Shown here: one piece after another, positions 46,805-59,100 of the stretch
Numbering within the stretch: position 1 is the stretch's first letter
How the letters are laid out: every line of letters begins with the position of its first letter
Source: Galaxea fascicularis
Taxonomy: Eukaryota > Cnidaria > Anthozoa > Scleractinia > Euphylliidae
Length of the DNA: 64,000 nt
Assembly (NCBI GenBank): GCA_948470475.1
Contig: OX419335.1
Location: forward strand, 35,222,797 to 35,286,796
Direction: 5' to 3'
The notes under the pieces: generated by a model
Told to the model about the DNA's origin: nothing
Seen by the model: only the letters and a program-made list of their open reading frames with translations
Database searches by the model: none
Translations under genes and position numbers: made by a program

Positions 46805-48050
46805 AATACGAGTTAGCAGGTAAAAGGGATCCAATTTTGGCCACTCAGTATATAAAGCATATATTCCTGTGTCCCTGTATATCGGAGAGTACACGAGAGA
46901 GTACCGTAGGGGTCCAGAAAGGCGTCACCCTCCCCCCCCCCCCCCCCATGAAATAAACACCGAAAGCAACTTGGACTGATTCTCGGACTTTTCTTGTTAT
47001 TCCCGAAAGACGACCAAACCGAAAAGGAGCGGTTCCCCGAAAGTAACCGGTTTAGTCGATACCCCGAAGTGGACGTCTCCCCACGCGGCAATGGCTCACT
47101 AGTACGTACTAGAACATGTATTTAACAAAACATTATTCTTGAAACCTGTGTGAACAGTGATTCTTAACTTAGACTCTATTCAGTGATGTTGTTCTGTATA
47201 TATACTGTACTACTAACAGAGATTAAGATATCGGCGAAGAGGAAAATTAAAATAATGTGTTCCCCCAGACGTAATGAAGATGAAAGAGCTTTAACAGTGT
47301 TCCACGGCACAAGAATGACGAATAATCAGTTGGAAAGAGAACATTAAAAAGGCATCATGCTCATTCCGCCATTGATTTGATTTTTTCTTCAGTTGCTCGC
47401 GTATTTTACCAACCTAAAAGTAAAGGCTACCCGAAGACAGAGGCTATCACGGGAGTCCCTACTTTCGGAACTCTTAGGTATCAGAAAACGTTTACTGAAG
47501 TTAAAATTACAGAACCATTTAGGACAACTGAGTTGGACTATTCGACGCTAGAGCGTGGCCGTAGGATCTCTGTTTATTTTGCAATGGGTTGTAATGCTTG
47601 CTCAGGCATCACTCTGAAAACGTAAGTCGAGAAAGAAACCAGATGCCATCTACACATGCATAATAAATACAAACGCAAACTTTAATCAAAGGTGCTGGCA
47701 GGCGGTCGGGGTGATTATTTCTCCACTGGGAAGAAGGGTGAATAAATAACCAATTTTACTCAGTTTGTTTACATACTGCTCCTACTGTGTCTAAAATTTT
47801 CTGCTACGGTTTCAAGATCAACAAATGGAGTGGAACTGATCGAGTGAATGAGGGTGGATCGCTTTTACTTACAAACTCGCACTTTTAATTGCCCAACTGC
47901 CATTTCAATTTTCCGTTTATTTCAGGGGAACTCGAGTGGCGCGCCTTTCTGGACCCCTACAGTACATTCTTAAGTACCACAGTTTCATAGGAATATGTAC
48001 TCTACTGAGTTGATGAGAGTGGATCACTTTTACCTGCTACCTAAATTAGC
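46805..48050. mobile_element. Long-TIR element (~1.25 kb) carrying an exon-like segment
   Basis: The left 46805-46930 and right 47936-48050 arms are inverted. Shared words are GTAGCAGGTAAAAG/GTTAGCAGGTAAAAG, ACTCAGTA, ATATTCCT and GTAGGGGTCCAGAAAGGCG. The right arm also has a partial direct copy (GGTGGATCGCTTTTAC near 47850). A long C tract follows the left arm. No transposase was recognised. Confidence 0.65.
47393..47621 (+). pseudogene. Exon-like open segment inside the long-TIR element
   Basis: TTTTTTCTTCAG precedes it and GTAAGT follows it, so it reads as a 229-nt internal exon, phase 1 in and phase 2 out. The translation (VARVFYQPKSKGYPKTEAIT, with TFGTLRYQKTFTEVKITEP and MGCNACSGITLK) is not low-complexity and has no stop. 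I do not recognise the family. Either it is a fragment of a host gene captured by the transposon, or a relic of the transposon's own protein. No partner exon was found nearby. Confidence 0.35.
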
Positions 48051-48365
48051 TTGCGTGAATTAGCGCTGAGCGCTGCCTGAGCTCGTTCAGTAATTTACTG
48101 TTCGGGCAACTGAGAAAGCTACGGAGGTGAACATATATAATGTTTCAGAAATATTTCAAATTAATTGCAGATAGCCGGGATATAAAAGATATTTCAGTTT
48201 TTCCATTGAACTGTAACTCAAAGGCTTCCGAAATGTCTACTTGTAAATAGATCTAAATATGGGTATTCAGTTTTATTCAGCTGATTGTATTTGTTACTTT
48301 TGCCTTTAAAATTTTAATTTGTACTTTTGTTCCACCTACACAACGGAAAAACCTTGTATGAGCAA

Positions 48366-48758
48366 GGTCAAGTATGGTGGCCCATTGTTATCATAGTAAA
48401 TTTATTTTTTTTTAAATCTGCATTGTGATTTAATTTTTTATTATTATTTTTTTTAATTCATTTTATTTTTATTTGTTTTCTTTGTTTTCTTTTTATTTAC
48501 TTTTAATTTGCGTTTGCATTTTTTATTTGTGCTTATTTGTATTCGATTTATTTATTTTTATTTTTTTCACTTTGCTTTAATTTTAATTATTAATTTTTGT
48601 TTTCTTTTTTCTCTCTGTTCTTTAACTTTATGTACATTATTATTATTGTTTTAAATTTTCCAGTTTTTTTTTTTCACATCTGCATGTTTTTTTTTAAATT
48701 TCAAACAAACATTTCCAACCGGTTTTGCTATGATAACAATGGGTCACCAAAGTCAAGT
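48366..48758. mobile_element. TIR element with T-rich interior
   Basis: TCAAGTATGGTGGCCCATTG and TTATCATAG on the left are matched by CTATGATAACAATGGGTCAC and CAAAGTCAAG on the right. The interior is almost entirely T-rich low-complexity sequence (TTTATTTT words). Confidence 0.6.
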
Positions 48759-49329
48759 TAAAAGATTATTGCATTGTTGTATCGCATATTTGCCTGTCAG
48801 CGGATTAATTATTTAGATACAAGTCAACGACTTATACGACTTAAAACTCGAAAGAAACAACCCGGTAAAAATAAACTCCTCCTGATTCCCAACAGGAAGC
48901 AACTTAGTTACAGAGGTTGCGGTTTTATTTCGTCTACTTTCATCCGAAAACCTTGAAAACCTCAAACCATATGCACTGGTGTCCAAATATTTTAGTAGAG
49001 TTTAATTTTTCGGCCCTCGGCTTGCTACTCCATCGCAGCTGGGTGAGAAGCGAAACGCTCTCGTGTACTGAGCGAGTCTAGAAGTGAATTCAGGGAATTC
49101 GAAACCTTTATCACAGGTAGTCTTGAAAGATTTCTTACAACCGCGTCATACACTCCTGTTCTCTGCTGAAACTAATTTTTTTCTCTTTAACTTTCAAAGG
49201 AACTAAAAGGTCTATATCTACTTACTCAGAGTCCAGGTTGTTGTAAGCTGAGGCCCCAAGCTACAAATTAAAACAACGCTATTGGAAAAGGTTACCGGAG
49301 CTCCGGATAGGACCGGAGGCACTAACATA
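48759..49329. other. Upstream region of the PAN-pentraxin gene
   Basis: No gene was recognised; the promoter of the following gene is expected here. The small frame at 48774-48956 has no family signal. Confidence 0.4.
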
Positions 49330-52300
49330 ATGAAGCTGTATCAGTCGCTGCTGACTTTCACAGTTTCTTTGTACTTGGTGTCCTGGATTCCACTGTGTAA
49401 GGCATCTGACGAATGCAAGCGACTTTCAAGTCTTGGCAAAGCACTTAAAGGTCACACCTTTGAGAGATTCAAGGCAAACTGTCCGACCGATTGCATCATA
49501 AGATGCGAGAAAGAGCTTAGATGTCAAAGTTACAATTACGTTTTGGAAGAAAAAATTTGTGAGCTAAATAACAGAACAAATGAAGCAAGACCTGTCGATT
49601 TCAAAAATGATCCAGCTCGGATTTACATAACTATCCAGTTTCATAGAGGTAGGTTCATACATCGTACTAAGAATCCAGTGACAAGACCACTTTTCTCAGT
49701 GACTGGAACTTTGGGATTCCTTTGAGGTCCGCAGTGAGGCTGATTCACAAAAAGACCAGAGGTTCGTTTCATAAAACATCCGAAGAATTTTCGGTTTCAG
49801 AAAATAGTTTCTAGGCTTGTTTCACCTCGATTAATAGTAGGTTTTCGGTTTTGATTTTACCTGTTGTTTACTAATCTTGTAATTTTCTAAAAATTTTACT
49901 TTTCAAGTCTACTGAAATCGAATGTATGCGTCAATGGTGCAGATAGGCTTTCGGATCTGAAATGTTTTCTAGAGATTTGAGATACGCACACCAGCTTCTA
50001 CTTTGTTTCACAGCCCAGTTTGAAAAACACTTTCCCATTATAGCACTGGATTCGATTGCCTTTAAAATTTCCTCACCGTGATTGTCTTGCTCACACTTTT
50101 GTCGGGCCGAGTTTATCTCGACTTATGAATAAAGGGGGTAGTTTCTAAAGAAACTATGGTGCTGCGTCGGTGGAGAAGTAGGACACAAAAATTTGGTTTT
50201 ATCAGTCGACGGAGTTGGTAATGCAAATTGACCACCGTACAGGAATTCTAAAAGTTGACGTTTCGAGCGTTAGCCCTTCGTTTGAGGGAATCGAAGAATT
50301 ACAGGGTGTGTGTAGTTTCTATAGTGGAGGAGGAACTACGCTTCTGGTGATAACATAGCAACGTGAAAAATAGAAATCATCTCTTGTAGAACTTGAATAC
50401 ATTAGTTAAATGTAAAGCGTTCGTGGGGATTAAGGATGCCGATTATCTCGACTTAGTTCTTCGCGAAAATTTCGGCAAAAATTCACAATGAAAATAAGCG
50501 ATAGCAATGAGGAATGACGTTTCGATGACTCCATGTACACATTCACAAAGCCGGAAAATGCAGGTTCCTTATAGTATGAAATATGTGCTAGAAATTAGCA
50601 GCTGTCCATGGCTGCTAATGCTCGGGCTCAAACTTTATTTGGTCGCTTTTAGGGGTAATGCCCGCTACCACGTGACCATAGTGCCCAGTGAGTGGCTTTT
50701 AGCTTACCTTTAACACACTAATTTGTAAGCCGGATACTCTTGTTACTCTAATGGATTTCCACTGTCGCGAAGTTTTTACGTGCGTATGGACGTAAACTTT
50801 AACTGGCTTTACGTGCGTAAATAAAGTAGAGAAAATTTGTGAAAATCCGAGGTTCAACTTTTAAGCCACATCCCACAAGCTTATCTCATTTTCATTGCTT
50901 AGAAAGTTTCAGCTGCCATTTTTTCTTTTTCTAATTTGCCCAGTGCCTCTCGGTTCCATTCCCGAGTTGCCCGGAGAATCGTGCGAAGAAATTGAAGCGA
51001 GTGAAGGAAAATCGGCCCTCTGTAAAAACTGGTTGAAGCCTAACAGCAAGGTAGAGACGACCCTGACAAATTGTTATTTGGAGAAAGAAGGTTGGTTAAT
51101 GGGTGTTATAATTCAGTACTGAGTAATATAAATTATTCGTCAAATAACGACAAAAACGGCAACAAAAACAGCTCCCTTTCTCAGTAACATTCCTCGAACG
51201 CACACTGATACCTTTAAAAGATATTTCATGCAGTGAGGGGATGGGCCAAATCATCTAAATGTGTCTAAGACTAAGCCTGGTCCTTAATAGCGACGCAAGC
51301 CTAAGCGCAAGACAGCAGATGAGGACAGGTAAAACGCAAACATAAGCACAATCGCAAGGCTGACGCAAGGAGAAACAGAGTAGCGTTCTTCTTGTGTCTG
51401 CGTTTGTGCTTGCGTCTCAGTGACGATGTTCACAACAGAAACACAAAGTTCCTGCAAAAGTTTTGGCGCGAGGAAATGGAGACGAAAATGATATTTGCGC
51501 ATGTGCTTACGCTTATTCTTGCGTGAAGCGTCGGCCCCAAGCGTCGGCTCTTGCGTCGAACATTAAGTCGACCCGTCTTGCGCATGCGCTTTCGCTAATG
51601 CTTGCTTTGCTAACGAGGACCAGTCTTTAGAAACACAAAATCTTAAAATTGAGGACACCAGAGCTGAGATAAAGAACAACGAAATCGGCCAGCGCGGAAA
51701 TTTCGTATCAGTTCTCCATTTCTGCCAGGTTAAGGCCCCACCCACGCCTTATAGAAAGCTAAACTGACTTGAGCTTACGGAAATCAATTTTATGTGAAAT
51801 CTGTCGTAATAATATTTTGGTGGATGGTCAATGATAGACTTCCTTAAGTAACATAGAGTTATTTTACTTCATTTACATTATTTTATTATTTTCTCTTCAC
51901 AGTGTATCGAATGGTGTTTCCAGCGCGTTCTACGGCCAATTATGCCATGAAGACAAATGCAATTAAGAATGACCTCAATGCATTTACCCTGTGCGCTTTC
52001 ATAAAATCAAAATGGGATCGTGATGTAGACAACCACGAGCCAACAGTTTACAGCTATGCTACTTCGGAAATAACCAATGAAATATATCTTGCCTTTTCTC
52101 CGACAATTCACATGTGTATTGACTATGAAGTAAGGTAAGACAAACAGATTTTCCATTCTAACGGCCGACTATGCCTAAACAACCCTTTTCAGCATACAAA
52201 CAATTCCCGTTGTATTCTGATTTTCGAGCGTGTTGGGAAAAACAAGACCCAAGTGCAGTAAACCGCTGACACAATAATCAGTCATACTACCAGTCATAAC

Positions 52301-53665
52301 AATCAGTCCGGCATATTACGTAAGAAGTGCAGACAAATTTTGCTAGCTTGTACGTTCTATTACTACGTTTTATTAGTGAAAGGAGGTATCACTGTTCACC
52401 TTTGCGAGTAAGCTCCCTATTGGTCGGGATCTCGGGCGGGATTTACTTCGAGCGCGAACGGTGAGCTAGTGAATAGTCTGTGTCGCAGTGAACGCGCCGC
52501 AGGCTACGAGTTACCATGTAAATATGATCAAATACGCCTTACAATTCAAAATCTTTGCAATTCTTAAATTCTTTACAATTCTCAAATCTAACTAAATCAA
52601 ATGAAATGTTGGTTTTTGGGGAGAGTGGAAAACCAGACAGTACCCCCAACAAACTCAACCCACTTATGACGCCGAGACCGAGAATCGAACCCGGGACACA
52701 TTGATGGAAGGCGAGCGCTCTCACCACTGCGCCAACCCTGTTCTCTCGACAGAACCCTAACATTTTGCCATCGATGACTCGAATAAATACAAATAATGTG
52801 GTCAGACATAACGTAACATATGGCGAAAAGCACTGGAACGAGGTTGTGTCGAACCAGGTAGCTCTAGTGATGACCCGTTGGTTGTGTACTTCATGTACAC
52901 CAGGTCAAGTGTAACAATAGCTAGTCAAAGAAATCCAGGGGCGGAAAACGTATTGGGCTTCGCTCTTTCGCCTTCAGATCGTAAAGATACCGAAACCAGA
53001 GATGCACTTCTGTATGAATTCTCTTCAAATCTTAAGATCAAAATTTAAATTCTCATTTGTTGCCTCTGCACATTTGAGACTTAAAGTTATTATTATTATT
53101 ATTATTTCCTATAAAATTAGTGAGGAGAAAATGTCAAAATATCAAGCAATTTCACCTTGTGTGATCCTGTCCTTAATTCTCGTGACCACTCTGTCGTACA
53201 AAGCGTTGATATCACAAGGAGAAATTTGGCTCTGATCATTCTTAGGATTTGAAGGGTTGCATATTTTTCAACCACTTTACGTTTATTAGGGCCTTTAATA
53301 GCGACATCCAAGGCAATAAGTGGCAATACATCTGTATAACATGGAAGAACACTAATGGCAGCTACCAACTGTACATGGACGGTCAGCTCACGGACAGGGG
53401 TACCGGCCTAAAGACGGCTTACGTCATCACACAGGGGGGTACTGTAGTGCTGGGCCAAGATCAAGACACAATGGGAGGTGATTTTGAAGACGAGGACGCC
53501 TTTGGCGATGGCCAGTTGGCTGAATTAAACATGTGGGACAGGGTGCTCTCTAAGAGAGAGATTGCTGGCCATTACCAAGACTGCCAAATCCCCCAAGGCA
53601 ACGTGCATGCGTGGTCTGACTTTAAAGCGGACATCCATGGAGCAGTGCGAGTTACGGAACCGTGA
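49330..53665 (+). CDS. Secreted PAN/apple plus pentraxin-like domain protein
   Basis: Exons are 49330-49648, 50944-51090, 51903-52134 and 53290-53665; they total 1074 nt, or 357 residues, with phases 1, 1 and 2 matching. A signal peptide spans about 1-25 (SLLTFTVSLYLVSWIPLC). Residues 29-105 form a PAN/apple module with cysteines 29, 51, 55, 59, 65 and 77 and an N-glycosylation site NRT. Exon 2 has the linker LGSIPELPGESCEEI, a phrase seen before fibrinogen-like or lectin modules in cnidarian secreted proteins. Exons 3-4 make a pentraxin/LamG-like sandwich: FTLCAFIKSKW, TVYSYATSE, WQYICITW (244-251), YQLYMDGQL, GTVVLGQDQDTMGGDFE, LAELNMWDRVLS. I infer an extracellular matrix, mucus or recognition role. 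Start ATG 49330 begins the signal peptide. Introns contain a Penelope-type relic, a MITE and a SINE. A foldback MITE begins 12 bp after the stop. Confidence 0.87.
50126..50442 (-). mobile_element. Penelope-type relic with 13-bp TSD, second copy
   Basis: The 317-bp insert is flanked by perfect TTATCTCGACTTA (50113-50125 and 50443-50455). Its minus-strand 3' part matches the insert at 15103-15326 (GGTGGTCAATTT, CCAACTCCGT, TTTCTTTAGAAACTACCCCC). It holds a hammerhead-like AGGGCTAACGCTCGAAACGT plus C at 50286-50255, with the CUGANGA box mutated. It lies in intron 1 of the PAN-pentraxin gene. Confidence 0.75.
51271..51630. mobile_element. 360-bp TIR element rich in GCAAGC words
   Basis: Edges CTAAGCCTGGTCCTTAATAG and the complement of CTAAAGACTGGTCCTCGTTA are inverted. 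The interior repeats GACGCAAG/AAGCGCAAG words on both strands. Intron 2 of the PAN-pentraxin gene. Confidence 0.6.
52545..52740 (-). repeat. tRNA-derived SINE copy 3
   Basis: Minus strand: CAGGGTTGGCGCAGTGGTGA, GAGCGCTCGCCTTCCATCAA, CCCGGGTTCGATTCTCGG (box B), GTGGGTTGAGTTTGTTGG, and the tail CCAACATTTCATTTGATTTA. It is the best preserved copy in the window. Intron 3 of the PAN-pentraxin gene. Confidence 0.75.
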
Positions 53666-53676
53666 TAAACACAACT

Positions 53677-53834
53677 CAATAGGCCATATTCGTATTCTCG
53701 GTATTGAACTGGATCTAGCATGAAGTGGAGGCTCTTGCGGGGGAATACATTTACATATGAAAAGATTCCCCCGCAAGAACCTCCACTTCATGCTAGATCA
53801 AGTTCAATACCGAGAATACGAATATGGCCTATTG
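53677..53834. mobile_element. 158-bp foldback MITE, CAATAGGCC family, copy 1
   Basis: Arms of about 70 bp are nearly exact reverse complements (CAATAGGCCATATTCGTATT edge, CTTGCGGGGGAAT at the loop side) around a loop of about 18 bp. It starts 12 bp after the stop codon of the PAN-pentraxin gene, so it should be in that mRNA's 3' UTR. Confidence 0.85.
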
Positions 53835-56126
53835 CACATCAAAAGACACAATTTCCATAACGACACTATAGTATTTCGGCCTAAAAGGAGACTTTAAAGA
53901 CTCAAATTGTCTCTTAGGTCGTTTCAGTTTATTGCTGATTTCAGCTGAAAACGGTAAGCCGTTAGATTCCATAAGTGTTCTTATATTGTATTAGAGGTAC
54001 GACAGCACACATCCCTTGGGAGCTTATCTGTTTAAATCAAGTTTAGCAATCACGAAAACTCGAAAACTCGTAGGTCCCGTCTCACAAAACTCATGTTAAC
54101 TCTGTGGGACGTCAAAAACTACCTTAAAGATGAAACCTATGCCGCTTACTTCAAAATAAACAATAACTTTAGTCAACTGGAATTGTAAAAACAGCGATCC
54201 GAAAGTCCCGAAAACTTTTCGACCTCGAAAAGTCATTTCCAAAAACACGATCCGCTTATTCTTGAAAGCTGGTATTTTACTATGATTTTGAGATGCGAAA
54301 CAGAGCAAATTTTCTACAAAATTTCATGCCTTTTTATATCTTGAAATCAATGTTAAAGGCTAGTTTTTTAGAATAAGCCGGGAAATGAGAGAATCGCAGT
54401 TTTTGAAACGGCTTTTCGGGCTCGAAAAGTTTACTCGTGGGGCTTTCGAGCCGAGCCCAAGGCCGGTTCAGTGCTCATTACAGCTGAAATTTGTTGTAGC
54501 TTGAGGTCCGCACTGCCTGAAACTTCGAAGTAACTGAAATGAATGGCGCTCCACTCGATAATTCGCCCCATGATATACTTTGCGGGCCGTGTCCAAGCTC
54601 CTCTGGTGGGACGCTAAAGAATCCCCACACTGTTCGTAAAGAGTAAGGGACGTAGTCCCGGGGTGTGTGGCCTGGCCTGTTAACTCTCGCAAGAATCTTC
54701 TACTTAGAAGAAGTTGGCCGCTTAGTATGAAAGAAAGGTGATAAGAAACAGTTCAATAATTCCTTGCCGCTTGTACTGTTCTAGAACGTACCGAACCTTG
54801 AATAGTTTATAGAGCTTGTAACAAGTCGCTGTAGCTGATAGGATTCTAAGGGCCTGATTACATGAGCCGGGCTGGTTTGAGTTTGCCGGGATCTCGGCAT
54901 GTTTGTTAAACGCAACAAAAATCAACTTCGCGATTACATGACAACCGGGCCAGCCCACACCGAAGCAGCCCGGCAAACCGGGCCAGCCCGGCTCATGTAA
55001 TCAGGCCCTAATAGAGGTGTATGCTGCAGAACACAAGTGCCTCTGACTGCAGCGCTCACGTGATCTTAAATTCTTAAATTCAGCTGTAATGAGCACTGTT
55101 CATTCCCACATCTTCAGCACATTTCATGACGAGGTAACCCGAAGATTCATAAAGCATATGTTTCAGACATTTTCAGTTAAGCGTAGCGTTTGCTCTGGTT
55201 ACTTTGCTACGGCCGCCTGGAGTTGGTTAAAATAATCGCGACTCAACATGTTAAAACAAGGGTAGTAACTGTAAGATCCCTGGACGCTAGTTCGTTTGTT
55301 TTATTTTTTGTAGCCTGCTCGTTAGTGTTTTATTGTTTGTGTGTCACACCTTCGTTCCGAGTTGTTTTTGCAGCTCATCGCAATTTACACCTTTATTTTA
55401 GTCTCGTCGTGTTGTGCATGTAATTACAGTGTTTGCCATATATAAGCCTTAGTTTTCTTGTTTTTTGGGGCATAGCAGTTTTTCCTTGGCAGTGGACGCG
55501 CTACGCGCGAGTTTCTATTTTTCCCATAGCACGTGTAGTGAAGTTCTCGCAGTTTATCCTGCAGTTGTTTTTTAGTAGCCGTAACAATGTAAGTATTAAA
55601 TAGTCTTTATCGTCGTTTCTTGTTAGCTGTATTTCGTTGGCAGTCGGTGCAATTATTTTTATTCATGTTGTAACTTTCAGTTCGTTTACCTTTTAGTTTC
55701 AACCTACGGTTTACGTATACTGTGTTATGTAACGTCGAGTTGAGAAGGTTTATCGGCAGTTATAGTAACTATGGTTACAATTGAAGCCAAACTGTCCTTG
55801 AATTGTGCACGCATTTTCTACTGAGTGAAAGCATCTCTCAGATTTTTATCTATTAACCACAATCTCGTTTTATTTCGGCGGGAAATACTGTCTTTATGCC
55901 CAGTGACGTGAATCACTTGCATCACATTGTGCTGGTTCAAGAATCCAAAGTTGTCTTATCGCAAACTACTGATGTACAATAAAAAGAAAAGGGAATTTTC
56001 GACTCAATGTATATATCTAAGAGACTGGTGTTTGATTGTGAATATTCGTTTCTCAACCTGGTCAAACTGGGTGTCATGTTGGTTCATCATTCACGCCAGT
56101 TTTCTTTCCCAAAATCCATTGATAAT
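53835..56126. other. Intergenic between the PAN-pentraxin and oxidoreductase genes
   Basis: No gene was recognised apart from the MITE at 54850-55008. The two genes are convergent, so both 3' UTRs should end here. A TATATAAG word at 55440 and a T-rich tract follow without a supported transcription unit. Confidence 0.4.
54850..55008. mobile_element. 159-bp PIF/Harbinger-type MITE
   Basis: TIRs of about 27 bp start GGGCCTGATTACATGAGCCG with the exact complement at the right. The flanking duplication is TAA (54847-54849 and 55009-55011), the TWA target of PIF/Harbinger transposons. The interior repeats GCCGGG/CCCGGC words. Confidence 0.8.
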
Positions 56127-59100
56127 TCATGTTTGCAGGAGGACCTTCCCAGTAGTCTGCCTTCCCTCCAGCATATCATGGGCTTTCTTTACTTCAGACA
56201 TAGGGACAACGGTTATTCCACCGGAAAACTTGAGCTTCCCCTCTGCCAACCAAGTGAAGAGCTCTTTAGCTCTCTGACTGTACTCCGCAGGATCTTCCAC
56301 GAAGAAATAGTTGACGCCATATGTCACGTAAAAGGAGCCCTTGGCCAGAGTGGTTACATCGAGTGGATCAGCAGGGCCTGATGCTCCACCAAAAGCTACT
56401 ACTGTTCCTCTTCGCGCCAGGCAATCAAAATCTGACCGTAAATGAACAAGAAAAAAATAAGCATTGCTACGAGGGCTTAAGAATACCTACAACTTACTTA
56501 CACTGCACAACTGACTCTGTAATGGATAACAAGAAACTTACCAACAGAAGGACGTAGGGACTGACGCAAGTATTTAACAACTGTCGCGCGAAATCGCGCT
56601 GAATGTTGTTTCTATTCAACACGTTGATAACAAAGCACAGTTTACTGAGTTTACTGCAAAAACACAGAAAACCTCTACTTTACTCTTCGACACAGAATAC
56701 CAGAATAAACTGAATACCGTCAAAAATTATAAGTGCACTATGACCTTATTTTGACCACGTTAAAATGTGTTGAATAATAATTTTGCGTATTACAAACTAC
56801 GCACTAACCACGTATTTGCATTTAACCCTAATCAGATCTCAAAGTCCGTGTGGGGAGAATCGCCCCCCTCTCACCACCCCCCCTCCCCCCCCCCCAAAAC
56901 AACTAAATTTCCTAGATAGGGTAACTGAAAACAAGATGGAAGTGGGCCAATGGACAATTAGGCTTAATAATGTAGCGACGTCTCTCTGAATTCAATTCAT
57001 GTACTGACACAAAAGATTCAAAGCCAACAAACAAAACTCGAAAGCCATTTGATTTCTTACTTTTTAAGAAAGTTGTTTTCCCAACGCCATCATAAATCGC
57101 ATTCACTCCCTTTCCATCTGTAATTCTGTTGACTTCTTTGACAAAGTCTGTCTGTGAGTACAGTATGACCTCGTCAGCACCAGCCTCTTTCGCTTTTGCA
57201 GCTTTGGCCTCAGTGCTTGTAGTTCCAATCACAAAGGCTCCTGCCAGAGGGGAAAGTCATTTCAGAGTAAACTAACCAATAGGCCATTTCCGAATTACCT
57301 CAGGCCTCTTTTTCAAAGCGAGTCTTAGTGCTCATCCTTTCATATGCAAATCAATTTTCTTTCACAGGCAAATTAAACTCATTTTCATGTGAATGAAAAT
57401 TGATTTCCATATGAAAGAATGAGCACTAAGACTCGCTTTGAAAAAGAGGACTGAGGTAATTCGGAAATGGCCTATTGCAAAGGCAGGATGAAACGTAGGG
57501 ACCGTCGACATATTCACTTTTTCCCCGCTTAACGTCAATGTCAACTGGACGTTTTGGTTAGTTTAAAACTTAAACTTTTGAGGTGAATTTATCCAATTTG
57601 CTTTTATCGGGGGGATTTAGTCACCCGTACGGGAGACCGGGAGATTTGCTCTGGATGTGGGAGACTCCCAGATAATCCGGGAGAGTTCCATATGTTCATA
57701 TGGCACTCTCGGGCATTAAAGAGGAGAGCCAATTGATGGCATTAACACCAACATGATTTTTGACACTTTGTTATTGCAGTCCATTAATCAAACAGTGTAG
57801 ACGCAGTTGGCCATGGCCTTGATTTAAAAGGAATTCCTAGCACTTGTTAATTCATTGTATTGTTAATTCTGCCTCTAATGTCTCTAATGTCTGCCTATCA
57901 TCACCTTCGTTCCAACCAAGCTGCAGAGAAGGATCAATGTTAAAAGAAATAGATTTCCTTTCCCAGTAATGAAAATTATAATGACTCACCTGCATTCTTC
58001 GCAATCTGAACAATCAGGTTTCCCACCCCACCTGCGGCTGCATGAACCAAAATCTTGTCCCCAGCTTTGATTGGGTAAGATGTGCAAGCAAAGGCATGAG
58101 CAGTGAATCCCTGCCAGAGAGTACTGGCTGCCTGTTTCATGGTGAGGGCATCAGGTACCTTGATGGCAAAATTGGTGGCAACTTTACTGTACTGTGCATA
58201 GGCATCTGAAAGAGGACCACAGGCCTTGTTATTAGTAACTAGCACTTTTCACAAACTTTTTTTGAGATCCAGCAAGGTAAAACCTTTTTTATCAAAACAA
58301 ATTATTGTCGATAAAACAGGTTTTTATCACACCCACTGTTAACAAAGTTTTGCTTGTTGTGCCAAGTTCATAAATGATGTCATACGATGTGGGGCCAGCC
58401 TACAGTGAATAAAAAATGAGAGAAAAATGACAGTTTTGCCCAAACTCAATAGCCTTTTCTTCTTTAAACAAAAATGGAGGAAAACCTTATGCTCATTCAT
58501 TTGCCTCCTCCTCCGTCTAGATCACTGTCATATATGGCAAACTGAACAAGGTATGGAGTGAGTCCAAAGTAACCATAAGCTGTATTATAAATAGAAAATT
58601 AGGACAACACCAGAAAGCTTAAACATGAAGTTAATTAGGTATTACAATTATTGAAATTGTTACAGAGATACCAGTTTTGGCATTTTCACTCCTCAAGTGG
58701 GATGATTAAACCCCTCATGTCTCAAATTAAGACAGCAGTCACAATGAAGTTAGATAACTTACTTGAACCAATGAGGGCAAAAGCAACTCTGTCTCCAGGA
58801 GAGAGGTCCTGGACACCAGTACCCAGTTTTTCCACTGTTCCTGCCGCTTCAAATCCCATAATTCCACCCGGCTGCACCATTTTCATAACTCCTCTCCTGA
58901 TATAAGTGTCAATGAAGTTTAAACCAGCAAAATGATTCTTTATCAGCACCTGTTTGTGAGAATTCAGTCCAGAAACGTCCATTCAGACTACTTAAATATG
59001 CTGATCGCAACTGGGTGTTCAAAAAAAAAAAGCTGGCACTTATAAACTCAAGATAACAGAAGCTTTGTGCTTTGCAAGACATGCAGAAAAAAATTATTTC

